Shown here: one piece after another, positions 46,682 to 54,676 of the stretch
Layout of the letters: the number at the start of each line of letters is the position of its first letter
Position numbering within the stretch: the stretch's first letter is position 1
From: Herbaspirillum sp. alder98
GTDB lineage: Bacteria; Pseudomonadota; Gammaproteobacteria; Burkholderiales; Burkholderiaceae_D
Direction: 5' to 3'
NCBI RefSeq assembly: GCF_020179755.1
Contig: NZ_JAIUCY010000001.1
Coordinates: 1,017,742 to 1,081,741, forward strand
DNA: 64,000 nt
Program-made: the position numbers and the translations under genes
Notes under the pieces: model-generated
What the model was told of the DNA's origin: nothing
Databases searched by the model: none
Seen by the model: only the letters and a program-made list of their open reading frames with translations

Positions 46682-47059
46682 ATGAATGAACGCATCCTGG
46701 TCGTGGTTGGCGCCGTCAACATGTTCATCGCCGTGTGCTGCGGCGCCTTCGGTGCCCACGGCCTGAAGAAGATGCTGTCCGAAGACCTGCTGGCAGTCTG
46801 GCACACGGCCGTCACCTATCAGGTGATGCACGCGCTGGGCATGATCGCCGTGGCGCTGCTGATGCCAAAGTTCGGCGGCGCCGGCCTGACCTGGGCCGGC
46901 AACCTGATGCTGGCCGGCATCGTCATCTTCAGCGGCAGTCTTTATCTGCTGGCCCTGACAGGCACCCGCATCCTGGGTGCGATCACGCCGATCGGCGGAG
47001 TCGCATTCCTGGCGGCGTGGGTGTTGGTGGCCTGGGCCGCTTATAAGGGAATGAACTGA
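46682..47059 (+). CDS. DUF423-family small membrane protein (YgdD-like)
   Basis: A 125-aa inner-membrane protein with four helices. The family signature GAFGAHGLKKML (about 21-32) is present, followed by WHTAVTYQVMHALGMIAVAL, FSGSLYLLALTG and ITPIGGVAFLAAWVLVAWAA. CAAGGAAT lies before the ATG. The family is widespread and has no established function. It is followed directly by the 128-bp REP-like repeats. Confidence 0.9.
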   Translation: MNERILVVVGAVNMFIAVCCGAFGAHGLKKMLSEDLLAVWHTAVTYQVMHALGMIAVALLMPKFGGAGLTWAGNLMLAGIVIFSGSLYLLALTGTRILGAITPIGGVAFLAAWVLVAWAAYKGMN

Positions 47060-47085
47060 ATGTCGGGCTGCACGACCTGGATCAC

Positions 47086-47460
47086 GTTATAAGCCATCCG
47101 TCATCCCGTCGCAGGCCGGGACCCAGTGACGTCAGGGATGCTTCGACTTCCGCTGCAAGTCGCTGGGTCCTGACTTTCGTCAGGACGACGGTGCACTGGA
47201 TGACCGGGATCAGGTTATAAGCCATCCGTCGTCCCGGCGCAGGCCGGGACCCAGTAACGTCAGGGATGCTTCGACGTCCGCAGCAAGCCGCTGGGTCCTG
47301 ACTTTCGTCAGGACGACGGTGCATTGGACGACCTTGATCACGTTATAAGCCATCCGTCGTCCCGGCGCAGGCCGGGACCCAGTGACGTCAGGGATGCGTC
47401 GACTTCCGTTGCAAGTCGCTGGGTCCTGACTTTCGTCAGCATGACGGGAGCTATCAGTTA
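47086..47460. repeat. Tandem 128-bp REP-like repeats, three copies
   Basis: Units start with GTTATAAGCCATCCGTC at 47086, 47214 and 47342, an exact period of 128 bp; the third ends near 47455. Each unit has two inner hairpins: CCCGGC-GCA-GGCCGGG and TCCTGAC-TTTC-GTCAGGA. It also has outer pairing of GTCCCGGCGCAGG-side CCGTCGTCC with GGACGACGG, so one unit can fold into one long double stem. Copies differ by scattered substitutions (the first has CCCGTCGCAGG). The family also occurs at 14756-14863 and 62960-63037. Confidence 0.88.
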
Positions 47461-47505
47461 TTCGTCGTACCGGCACAAACTGTCATTTAGTGACACCGTG
47501 CCACT

Positions 47506-48174
47506 TCATGCCGCAGCCCCATCCAGCGCCGCCTTCACCAGTGCATCGATCTCGCCGGTAATGCTCGACAGCACACCCGCCACGACCGAAAATTCCCGCC
47601 CGGCCTGCCCCGAGCGCGCCGCGACGATGCGCGCATTGAAGGCCACCATCTTGGCTTCGCGGGCGATGGTCTCGATATCGGTCATGATGCCGCGCAACTG
47701 ATTGCGCATCAATCGCGCATGTTTTTTCGACTGTTCCTCGTAAATCGCGGTGATCTGGTTCAATACCGCCAGCAACGGCGTGGTCTGCCCCACCAATTCT
47801 TCCAGCAGGGCTGGTGCGCTCTTGAGGCCGTCTTCGACGGCATTGAGCGTGCGTCCGGCCAATTCGCTAAAGGCCACGATCCGCGCGTCGCCTCCGGCAT
47901 GACCAAAATAAACCTCTTCCAGCTCAGGGCAGAACACCCCCGGCAAGTCCGCCGATCGTTTCAACAAGGCCGCATGGGCGCCGCGAAACAGGCCCAGCGC
48001 CTCGCGCGCAATGGCGACCGCGCCAGCGTCGCCGCGCGCGCCCAGCACCGCATACAGCACCAGGCGCTGCGAGGTGAAGCGACGCCGCCCCGACAAGTTG
48101 ATCAATGCGCCGAAAACCTCCCCTGACAGCGGGACGATATCGGCCTCCTCTGGCGTGATGAGATCGGGCTCCAT
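47506..48174 (-). CDS. Soluble protein with P-box-like segment and MCP signalling tip (222 aa)
   Basis: I do not know a named family for this layout. There is no signal peptide or membrane helix. Residues 25-38 (INLSGRRRFTSQRL) resemble the P-box of NarX/PilJ-type nitrate sensors (INxAGxxRMxSQRL) and are followed by a helical region to about 120. Residues 167-210 (IETIAREAKMVAFNARIVAA, then SGQAGREFSVVAG) clearly match the MCP tip ([23 protein letters not shown]) but with changed residues. It is the last gene of the nitrate-type operon, 17 bp after the ATPase gene. I infer a cytoplasmic nitrate or nitrite sensor that may contact CheA/CheW or NasT. Confidence 0.75.
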   Translation of the reverse strand: MEPDLITPEEADIVPLSGEVFGALINLSGRRRFTSQRLVLYAVLGARGDAGAVAIAREALGLFRGAHAALLKRSADLPGVFCPELEEVYFGHAGGDARIVAFSELAGRTLNAVEDGLKSAPALLEELVGQTTPLLAVLNQITAIYEEQSKKHARLMRNQLRGIMTDIETIAREAKMVAFNARIVAARSGQAGREFSVVAGVLSSITGEIDALVKAALDGAAA

Positions 48175-48191
48175 GTGTACGCTTTCGTGGT

Positions 48192-49004
48192 TCAGGCCGC
48201 TTCGCGCGCCGGATGAGCCTGCTTGCGATAGAGAAATTCCAGCACCGCAGTACGATATTCGGAATACTGCGCGTCCTGCGCCAGGCTGACGCGATCCCGC
48301 GGGCGCGCCAGCTTGACTTCGACGATCTCGCCGATGGTCGCCGCCGGGCCGTTGGTCATCATCACGATGCGGTCCGACAGCAGCACCGCCTCGTCCACGT
48401 CGTGGGTGACCATCACCACGGTCGACTCGGTCTTGGCGACGATCTTGAGCAACTCGTCCTGCAGGTGCGCGCGGGTCAGGGCATCGAGCGCCCCGAACGG
48501 TTCATCCATCAGCAGCACCTTGGGTTCCATCGCCAGCGCCCGGGCAATGCCGACGCGCTGCTTCATGCCGCCCGAGATTTCGTTAGGACGCTTGGCCTCT
48601 GCCGCCGACAGGCCCACCAGCGCCAGCGCGGCGCGGGTGCGATCGCGCAACTGGGTACGATCCTCGCTGCCGCCGAAGACGCGTTCCACGCCCAGGTAAA
48701 TGTTTTCGTGGCAGGTCAGCCAGGGCAGCAACGAGTGGTTCTGGAACACGACCGCCCGTTCCGGCGAGGGGCCGCCGATCTCGCGGTTGGCGCACAGCAG
48801 CACGCCAGCGCTGGGCCGGGTGAGGCCCGCAATCAGGTTGAGCAAGGTCGACTTGCCGCAACCGGAGTGACCGATCAGGGTCACGAACTCGCCCTTGGCG
48901 ACCGTCAGGTTGATGTCGCGCAGCGCGTGAAAACTGCCCTTCTTGGTATGGAACACCATTTCCACACCACCGATGTCGATGAACTTGCCGTTGATGTTGT
49001 CCAT
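48192..49004 (-). CDS. Nitrate-type ABC transporter, ATP-binding protein
   Basis: A 270-aa ATPase of the NrtC/D class. Walker A is GHSGCGKST (about 43), the Q-loop is [15 protein letters not shown], the signature is [15 protein letters not shown] (about 142), and Walker B is [32 protein letters not shown] carries the switch His. It lacks the extra NrtA-like C-terminal domain of cyanobacterial NrtC, so it is NrtD-like in length. It lies 9 bp after the permease gene. Confidence 0.93.
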   Translation of the reverse strand: MDNINGKFIDIGGVEMVFHTKKGSFHALRDINLTVAKGEFVTLIGHSGCGKSTLLNLIAGLTRPSAGVLLCANREIGGPSPERAVVFQNHSLLPWLTCHENIYLGVERVFGGSEDRTQLRDRTRAALALVGLSAAEAKRPNEISGGMKQRVGIARALAMEPKVLLMDEPFGALDALTRAHLQDELLKIVAKTESTVVMVTHDVDEAVLLSDRIVMMTNGPAATIGEIVEVKLARPRDRVSLAQDAQYSEYRTAVLEFLYRKQAHPAREAA

Positions 49005-49013
49005 GATGCCCTC

Positions 49014-49940
49014 TCAGTTACTGACCTGTTCATAGGTGAAGGCACGGGCCAACGCGACCAGCGCCTGTTCCAGCAGTAATCCGACCACGCCGATGACGAC
49101 GATGGCGATGATGATGTGCGGCACGTTGAGGTTGTTCCATTCGTCCCAGACCCAGAAGCCGATACCGACGCCGCCGGTCAGCATCTCGGCCGCCACGATC
49201 ACCAGCCAGGCGGTGCCGATCGACAGCCGCACACCGGTCAACATGTAGGGCAATACCGAGGGAAACAGGATCTTGGTCAGGATCTTCCATTCCGACAGGT
49301 TCAGCACCCGCGCCACGTTCATGTAGTCCTGCGGCACGCGCTGCACGCCCACCGCGGTGTTGATGATCATCGGCCAGATCGAGCAGATGAAGATCGACCA
49401 GATCGCCGCCGGATTGGCCGACTTGAACACCAGCAGGCCGATCGGCAACCAGGCCAGTGGCGACACCGGCTTGAGCAGGCTGATGATGGGACCGAACATG
49501 GCCGACAGGAACTGCACCCGACCAATCGCAAAGCCCAGAGGAATGCCGACCAGCGCCGCCAGCCCGAAGCCGACGCCGACCCGCTGCAGCGAAGCCAGCA
49601 CGTTCCAGCCGATGCCCTGGTCGTTGGGACTATTCCGATAGAACGGGTCGGAGAACATGCTGATGGCTTCCTTGAGCGTCACTAGCGGGGTCGGGAAACT
49701 GCTGTTCTTGAGCGCGATGATCTGCCATACCAGCACTAACAGCATCAACCCCGCCAGCGGCGGCACCACCCGCATGAACACACCGTTGCCAACGATGCGA
49801 CGACGCGCCTTGCTCCAGGCTCCCGGCGCCGCCTGCATCACCCGCGCCTCATTGGCGGCTTCGCTGCGCGACGCGGCGGTGGCTGGCTCTGCGGCGGGCT
49901 TGGCGTTGTCGCCCATGACCTTCTCCATGACTGCACTCAT
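49014..49940 (-). CDS. nrtB: Nitrate-type ABC transporter, permease
   Basis: A 308-aa membrane protein. The first 55 residues are a hydrophilic Ala-rich cytoplasmic lead, followed by about six helices. The coupling segment RVPQDYMNVARVLNLSEWKI and LFPSVLPYMLTGVRLSIGTA match NrtB/NtrB permeases, and GFWVWDEWNNLNVPHIIIAI is a typical nitrate-permease segment. AAGGGGAAT lies upstream of the ATG. It sits between nrtA and the ATPase gene. Confidence 0.93.
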   Translation of the reverse strand: MSAVMEKVMGDNAKPAAEPATAASRSEAANEARVMQAAPGAWSKARRRIVGNGVFMRVVPPLAGLMLLVLVWQIIALKNSSFPTPLVTLKEAISMFSDPFYRNSPNDQGIGWNVLASLQRVGVGFGLAALVGIPLGFAIGRVQFLSAMFGPIISLLKPVSPLAWLPIGLLVFKSANPAAIWSIFICSIWPMIINTAVGVQRVPQDYMNVARVLNLSEWKILTKILFPSVLPYMLTGVRLSIGTAWLVIVAAEMLTGGVGIGFWVWDEWNNLNVPHIIIAIVVIGVVGLLLEQALVALARAFTYEQVSN

Positions 49941-49996
49941 TGTGATTCCCCTTGCCTCACAGCTTCATTGGCGGCATCGGCCGCGGCACCCGACGA

Positions 49997-51283
49997 TCAG
50001 ACTTTTATCTTGAAGGACTGGGCATAGGCCGCGGGGTTCTTGCCGTCCCAGACGGTGCCATCCATCAGTTTCGAGGTGCGCATGACGTCCTTCGGCACCG
50101 GTGTCTTGGTCATCGCCGCAGCGTCCTTGAAGAGGTCGATCTGGTTGACCGACTTGGCCACCGCCAGGTAGTCGGGATCGCTCTTGAGCAAGCCCCAGCG
50201 ACGATGCTGGGTCATGAACCACATGCCGTCCGACAGGAACGGGAAGTTGACCTGGCCATCCTCGTAGAACTTCATGTAGTTAGGGTCATCCCAGGTCTTG
50301 CCGAGGCCGTTCTGGTAACGCCCCAGGATGCGCTGGTCGATCACGTCCTTGCTGGTGTTGACGTAGGACTTGTCGGCGATCACTTCGGCCATCTTGTTCT
50401 TGTTGGTCAGCGAGGCGTCGATCCACTTGCTGGCGTCGAGGATGGCAGCCATCATCGCGCGACAGGTGTTAGGGTATTTCTTGACGAATTCGAGCGAGCT
50501 GCCCAGCACCTTCTCGGGGTGATCCTTCCAGATATCCTGGGTGGTGGTGGCGGTGATGCCGACGCCGTCGACGATGGCGCGATGGCCCCACGGTTCGCCC
50601 ACGCAGAAGCCATCCATGTTGCCGACTCGCATGTTGGCCACCATCTGCGGCGGCGGCACCGTGATGACCTTGGCATCCTTCATCGGGTTGATGCCGTTGG
50701 CGGCCAGCCAGTAATACAACCACATGGCGTGGGTGCCGGTGGGGAAGGTCTGGGCGAAGGTGTATTCGCGCTTGTCGGTCTGCATCAGCTTGGCCAGCGA
50801 GGCGCCATCGACGGCGCCCTTGTCGGCCAGTTTCTTGGACAGCGTGATGGCCTGGCCGTTATGGTTCAGCCCCATCAATACCGCCATGTCCTTTTTCTGG
50901 CCGCCGATGCCCAGTTGCACGCCATAGATCAGGCCGTACAGCACGTGCGCCGCGTCCAGTTCGCCATTGGTCAGCTTGTCGCGCACGCCGGCCCACGAGG
51001 CTTCCTTGCTGGGCACGATCTTGATGCCGTATTTCTTGTCGAATCCGAGCACCGAGGCCATCACCACCGAAGCACAATCGGTCAGGGGAATGAAGCCGAT
51101 CTTGACCTCTTCCTTCTCGGGCTTGTCCGAGCCGGCCGCCCACACACCGCCAGTGGCCAGGCCCATCATGCTGGCGCCCGCCGCGATGCCTGCGGTATGA
51201 ATGATCTTGCGACGGGTACCGTCGACTTCGGCGGCTGCATCTTTTCCGACCGGTCCGTTTTCTGTCTGTTGCATGGATTGCAT
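49997..51283 (-). CDS. nrtA: Nitrate-type ABC transporter, substrate-binding protein (NrtA-like)
   Basis: A 428-aa binding protein. The start at 51283 (MQSMQQTENGP) follows GGGGGAAGAG. A twin-arginine-like lead (GTRRKIIHTAGIAAGASMMG) precedes the mature domain, suggesting Tat export. KIGFIPLTDCASVVMASVLG, GVQLGIGGQKKDMAVLMGLN, QTFPTGTHAMWLYYWLAANG and FCVGEPWGHRAIVDG are NrtA landmarks. It is the first gene of the operon nrtA-nrtB-ATPase-P-box protein. A terminator hairpin stands in its leader and a NasT gene lies upstream, so nitrate-responsive antitermination is likely. Confidence 0.93.
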   Translation of the reverse strand: MQSMQQTENGPVGKDAAAEVDGTRRKIIHTAGIAAGASMMGLATGGVWAAGSDKPEKEEVKIGFIPLTDCASVVMASVLGFDKKYGIKIVPSKEASWAGVRDKLTNGELDAAHVLYGLIYGVQLGIGGQKKDMAVLMGLNHNGQAITLSKKLADKGAVDGASLAKLMQTDKREYTFAQTFPTGTHAMWLYYWLAANGINPMKDAKVITVPPPQMVANMRVGNMDGFCVGEPWGHRAIVDGVGITATTTQDIWKDHPEKVLGSSLEFVKKYPNTCRAMMAAILDASKWIDASLTNKNKMAEVIADKSYVNTSKDVIDQRILGRYQNGLGKTWDDPNYMKFYEDGQVNFPFLSDGMWFMTQHRRWGLLKSDPDYLAVAKSVNQIDLFKDAAAMTKTPVPKDVMRTSKLMDGTVWDGKNPAAYAQSFKIKV

Positions 51284-51661
51284 GGCACTCTTCCCCCTGG
51301 CGAATCGACGAAACTGCAAAAACAAAAAAGGCATCTCCAGGCATGAATTGCTTCATGCCGGAAGACGCCTTTGTCTTGGACGGGGCAACCGCCGTTGGCC
51401 GCCCCTGTGCGCACTCGTTGCGCGATACCCCTGCTTGAGCAAAGAGCGTGCCAAGCTCGTCCTGCCCACGCAGCAAACGCTCTTTTACCTATGAAGATCG
51501 GGCCGGGGCGAAGCGACGGGGGAAGGCAAGTGACAGCTCACTGACGGCTCGGGATGCCAACAAAACGGGCAGGCGCACGCACTCCATTTGTGCCTTGCAC
51601 CAAACTGGCGGATGAAGATGGGAGAAAGAAAATGGGGGGAAGCCCCCGCCACCGGGCGTTA
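51284..51661 (-). promoter_or_regulatory. Structured leader of the nrt operon with attenuator
   Basis: The 378 bp between nasT and nrtA hold no gene. On the minus strand a long-range stem AAAGAGCGT/ACGCTCTTT (51477-51485 with 51441-51449) encloses smaller hairpins such as CTGC-GTGG-GCAG, and a GCGC-rich hairpin follows near 51405-51425. A strong terminator comes last, 37 nt before the nrtA ATG. Hairpins followed by a leader terminator are the plan of ANTAR-controlled leaders. I could not confirm the two hexaloop hairpins expected for an ANTAR binding site. Confidence 0.65.
51320..51372 (-). terminator. Leader terminator (attenuator) upstream of nrtA
   Basis: Arms of about 21 nt (51327-51347 and 51352-51372) with three or four mismatches and a 4-nt loop contain the perfect core GGCATGAA/TTCATGCC and the base AAAGGC/GCCTTT. 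On the minus strand the stem runs into TTTTTTGTTTTTG. It sits between the promoter side and the nrtA start, so it acts as an attenuator rather than an end-of-operon terminator. Confidence 0.85.
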
Positions 51662-52339
51662 TCAACCCAGCAAGTCCTCGGCGTCCAGCAGGCGCTGCGC
51701 CACGTCGGACAACTTGAGGTTGCGGTTCATGGCCATGCTGCGCAGTTTTTGGTAGGCCTGCTCCTCGGAGAGTCCCTTGCGCGCCATCAAGACGCCCTTG
51801 GCGCGCTCGACCAGCTTGCGTTCGGCCAGCTTGCTGCGGGTGTCGGACAGTTCATCGAGCAGTTTCTGCTCTTGCCGAAAGCGCACCATGGCCACGTCCA
51901 GCACGGGCTTGACGCGCTCGGAGTGCAGCCCCGCCACGATATAGGCGGTAACGCCGGCGGCCATCGCGGCCTCCATGCTGGAGGTGTTGTCGTCTTCGGT
52001 AAACATCACGATCGGGCGGCGCTCGTCGCGGGTGGCGATGACGATATGCTCCAGCACGTCGCGGGCGTCGGACTCTGCTTCGATGATGATCATGTCGGGT
52101 TGCAGGGCGGCGATGCGGTCCGGCAGCGTCAGGTCGGCCGGCAATGCAGCGACGATGTTATAGCCGGCATCGAGCAAGCCGGTGCGCAAGGCTTCGGCGC
52201 GTTGCTCGGCCTGGGCATGCGCCAGCTCGTCATGGTCTTCTTCCAGATGCGGCACGGAATTGACGATGACGATGCGTAACGTGCGGGCGCCACTCTGCGC
52301 CGGCGATGTCGATGGGCGATCGGACTTCATGGAATTCAT
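51662..52339 (-). CDS. nasT: ANTAR-domain antiterminator, NasT type
   Basis: A 225-aa RNA-binding response regulator. The receiver-like domain (about 20-140) has RIVIVNSVPHLEED at strand 1, but the phosphoacceptor position after strand 3 is Glu87 (MIIIEAESD) where Asp is usual. A coiled-coil linker (about 140-165) precedes the ANTAR domain (about 160-222: KLVERAKGVLMARKGLSEEQ, then AYQKLRSMAMNRNLKLSDVA). NasT-type proteins bind leader RNA and prevent the terminator from forming when nitrate is present. The target is probably the nrtA leader next to it. The usual NasS partner is not seen in the window. Confidence 0.9.
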   Translation of the reverse strand: MNSMKSDRPSTSPAQSGARTLRIVIVNSVPHLEEDHDELAHAQAEQRAEALRTGLLDAGYNIVAALPADLTLPDRIAALQPDMIIIEAESDARDVLEHIVIATRDERRPIVMFTEDDNTSSMEAAMAAGVTAYIVAGLHSERVKPVLDVAMVRFRQEQKLLDELSDTRSKLAERKLVERAKGVLMARKGLSEEQAYQKLRSMAMNRNLKLSDVAQRLLDAEDLLG

Positions 52340-52779
52340 AGAAGGGCGAACTGGCTCTCGGCTCTTTCAAGACAACACTGACAAATCTAACGCTGATCGG
52401 CTTTTTGGCTAACGGCGCTGCTTGCGCTGCGCCGTAGCATCCGGCGGACGGCCGGAATGGTACCTCATCGCAGCCCGGAAAACATGGCTCGCATTTAAAA
52501 ACCGCTCTCCATCGGCGCTCAGGAGCGGCCATTCGGTACGGATAAAGCAAATTCCACACCATTCACCCCTTGCCCAAAACGCCCGCCCGCGCGCCCTTGA
52601 CCGACACTTCCCGCTCCCCTTTTCCTACAGGAAATTGGGAATGGCGCTGATCCTCGCAATCCGCTGAGCCAGCCTAATATGCATCAGCTTCGCAATGAAG
52701 CCGCACCTTCAAGGCGGCGTCATTGAACAGCAATCATAACCGGGTGGACCATCATCGACATGCACGGAGAGCCGAACAA
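52340..52779. other. Intergenic region, nasT to outer-membrane protein gene (440 bp)
   Basis: This region contains the divergent promoters of nasT and the porin-like gene. A TCCTACA element (52623-52629) lies 157 bp before the outer-membrane gene start, the first of five such elements in the stress island. GC-rich inverted segments occur near 52410-52460. I see no gene. Confidence 0.5.
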
Positions 52780-53643
52780 ATGAATCGTACGTCCCTTTTT
52801 TCCACGCGCCTTTCCCGCCAATCCAGCCACAGCCGCGCGAAGCAGTCGCGCACGCTGGGCTGGCTGTCGGGTGCGGTGGTGCTGGGCCTGGCATCGGGCG
52901 CGGCACATGCCGAACCTTCGCCGGCACTGGACCGTTTGAGCCTGTCGGTCGGCGGCTACTACGTGGATCCGACGTTCAATATCAAGGGAAATACACGCTA
53001 CGGCTCGGCCGAGACCGGCGACATCGAACGTAATCGCACCACGTTGCCGCGCGTCCGTGCGGAGCTGCTGATCGGCGACAGCCAAGGGCTGGCGTTCGAT
53101 TACTTCCGTTATCGCAACGACTATACCTACACCACCCAGCGCAGCTTCAACGTCGGCGGCACCCCGGCCATCCTGTCGGGTGCGGCGACCGCCAACCTTG
53201 AAGTGGACTTTGCCTCATTGGCTTATAAATGGTGGATCGGCAGCGGCAACGACGTCTTCGGCCTCGGCCTGGGCGCCGGCTACTATCGCGCCCACTACGA
53301 CGTCCAGGCCAATGGCGTCTTCAACGGCAGCGCCGGCTCCCTGAGCGAAAGCCGCACCGAGAAGACCTTTGCCCCCTTGCTATCGCTGGGCTGGAAACAT
53401 GCCTTCAACAAGGATCTGCGCATCTACGCCGAGGCCTCGGGCGTGAAAAAGAACTGGGGCACCGTGACCGGCCATATCTATGGCGCTGCACTGGGCGTGG
53501 AATGGTACCCGTTGAAGAATATCGGGGTGGGCGCCGACTACGGCATCACCCGCATTCACATCAACCGTGACGGTGGCAGCACCCAAGCCAATTTCGACGT
53601 AAAACTGACCGGTCCTTCGGCATTCGTGAAGGTAAGGTTCTAA
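52780..53643 (+). CDS. Outer-membrane beta-barrel protein
   Basis: A 287-aa secreted protein. The start at 52780 follows GGAGAG and gives a long signal peptide ending AAHAEP (about 45). The mature part has alternating polar and hydrophobic strands (LSVGGYYVDPTFNIKGNTRY, AYKWWIGSGNDVFGLGLGAG, VKKNWGTVTGHIYGAALGVE) and ends in VKVRF with the terminal Phe used by the BAM machinery. It looks like an 8-12-strand barrel, similar in plan to OmpW-type or opacity-type proteins but without a family signature I can name. It heads the plus-strand side of the small-protein island. Confidence 0.8.
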   Translation: MNRTSLFSTRLSRQSSHSRAKQSRTLGWLSGAVVLGLASGAAHAEPSPALDRLSLSVGGYYVDPTFNIKGNTRYGSAETGDIERNRTTLPRVRAELLIGDSQGLAFDYFRYRNDYTYTTQRSFNVGGTPAILSGAATANLEVDFASLAYKWWIGSGNDVFGLGLGAGYYRAHYDVQANGVFNGSAGSLSESRTEKTFAPLLSLGWKHAFNKDLRIYAEASGVKKNWGTVTGHIYGAALGVEWYPLKNIGVGADYGITRIHINRDGGSTQANFDVKLTGPSAFVKVRF

Positions 53644-53694
53644 CCCGGCCGGCGGCATCGCAAACCGACCATTTCAATAAAAAGGAGAACGACC

Positions 53695-53853
53695 ATGACC
53701 CTCGGCACCATTCTACTGATTGTCATCATCTTGATTCTGCTGGGCGTGCTGCCAGCATGGCCGCACAGCCGCGGCTGGGGTTATGGCCCCAGCGGTATTG
53801 CAGGTACCATTGTGATCATCCTGCTGATCCTGCTTTTGCTGGGCAAGTTATAG
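53695..53853 (+). CDS. DUF3309-family small membrane protein (52 aa)
   Basis: A tiny membrane protein with two hydrophobic segments: an N-terminal one (GTILLIVIILILLGVLPAW) and a C-terminal one (GTIVIILLILLLLGKL). They are joined by the diagnostic PHSRGWGYGPSG turn of DUF3309. AAAAGGAG precedes the ATG by 6 nt. The gene lies 51 bp after the barrel-protein gene and is closed by a perfect terminator. The family is common in Proteobacteria next to CsbD and similar genes; its function is unknown. Confidence 0.9.
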   Translation: MTLGTILLIVIILILLGVLPAWPHSRGWGYGPSGIAGTIVIILLILLLLGKL

Positions 53854-53874
53854 CCTGATAAGATGCTCGCAGTC

Positions 53875-53912
53875 AACGCGGGGCATAGCGTTAGCGCGCT
53901 ATGCCCCGCGTT
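53875..53912 (+). terminator. Terminator after the DUF3309 gene
   Basis: Perfect 16-bp arms (53875-53890 and 53897-53912) with a 6-nt loop, followed by GCCTTTTG. It closes the barrel-protein/DUF3309 unit. Confidence 0.85.
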
Positions 53913-53975
53913 GCCTTTTGATGGCGTCTTTCCAACCTGGAAATGACCCGGCCCGTCCCCTTCGGAGGTGAGCAC

Positions 53976-54281
53976 ATGAACAAGAAGATTCTCGCTACAG
54001 GTTTCCTGTTATTGAATGCGTTGGCCAATGGAGCAATGGCTGCGCCCGAAGACGTCACTACCGCTGATCCCAGCCGCTGGTTCAAGGCAGAAGACACGCC
54101 GCAGGGCCGTTATGGCAACCATCTCATCGAGGCACGGGCGGCCCATGCGCAAGCGCTCCAGGAGTGCAAGACCGTGGCGCGCAACGAAGTCCGTCGGTGT
54201 CGCAAAGAAGCGCACGACGCAATGAAGGAAGACAAGGCACGCGCCAAGCGCATCCTGGAACATGCCCAGAGCAACGAATGA
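53976..54281 (+). CDS. Small periplasmic protein with Cx10C motif (101 aa)
   Basis: A secreted protein of unknown family. The start at 53976 has a strong GGAGGTGAG upstream and gives a Sec signal (MNKKILATGFLLLNALANGA) ending at AMAA. The mature part is short and very basic/acidic, with CKTVARNEVRRC, a pair of Cys spaced by ten residues and followed by RKEAHD. The same C-x10-C plus KEA or ADA pattern occurs twice in the 125-aa protein at 59787-60164, so the two are probably related. A bidirectional terminator follows. Confidence 0.8.
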   Translation: MNKKILATGFLLLNALANGAMAAPEDVTTADPSRWFKAEDTPQGRYGNHLIEARAAHAQALQECKTVARNEVRRCRKEAHDAMKEDKARAKRILEHAQSNE

Positions 54282-54317
54282 AGCATCAGTCCTGACAGCT
54301 TGCTGAGCGTGCACATG

Positions 54318-54356
54318 AAAAAAGAGGCATCCGCCATAGGGCGATGCCTCTTTTTT
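54318..54356. terminator. Bidirectional terminator
   Basis: Perfect 14-bp arms (54318-54331 AAAAAAGAGGCATC and 54343-54356) with an 11-nt loop give T-runs on both strands. It separates the plus-strand Cx10C gene from the minus-strand glycine-zipper lipoprotein gene. Confidence 0.92.
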
Positions 54357-54411
54357 CTAATGCGTTGTTGTTGCCGACTCGGCCAGTCATGCTGGCCGAA
54401 AACCAATCATC

Positions 54412-54627
54412 TCAGCGCCCCACCTGGTTACCGATGACGCCACCGACTGCCGCACCGCCTGCGGTACCGATGCCGCTACCACCGGTCAACACTGCACCGC
54501 CTACTGCGCCGACGCCCGCGCCGATTGCCGTATTCTTGTCACGCTGCGACATATTGCTACAGCCGGTGACGGCCGAGAACGCCAGAATGGCGATAGACGT
54601 CATAGCAACTTTTTGAATTGTTTTCAT
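54412..54627 (-). CDS. Glycine-zipper lipoprotein (OsmB-like, 71 aa)
   Basis: A small lipoprotein. The lipobox is SAVTGC with Cys23, followed by SNMSQRDKNTAIGAGVGAVG and AVLTGGSGIGTAGGAAVGGV, a glycine-zipper hairpin of the type found in OsmB and related osmotic-stress lipoproteins. The end GNQVGR is also typical. It is probably anchored in the outer membrane. A Shine-Dalgarno-like GAGGTGCTGTC precedes the ATG. Confidence 0.88.
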   Translation of the reverse strand: MKTIQKVAMTSIAILAFSAVTGCSNMSQRDKNTAIGAGVGAVGGAVLTGGSGIGTAGGAAVGGVIGNQVGR

Positions 54628-54676
54628 GACAGCACCTCATTGGTTGGTTTGAATTAGCACTGAATTATTGATGGGC

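Noticed and set aside
47086..47460. CRISPR array
   Set aside because: The repeat units are 128 bp long, nearly identical throughout and contiguous, with no unique spacers and no cas genes nearby.
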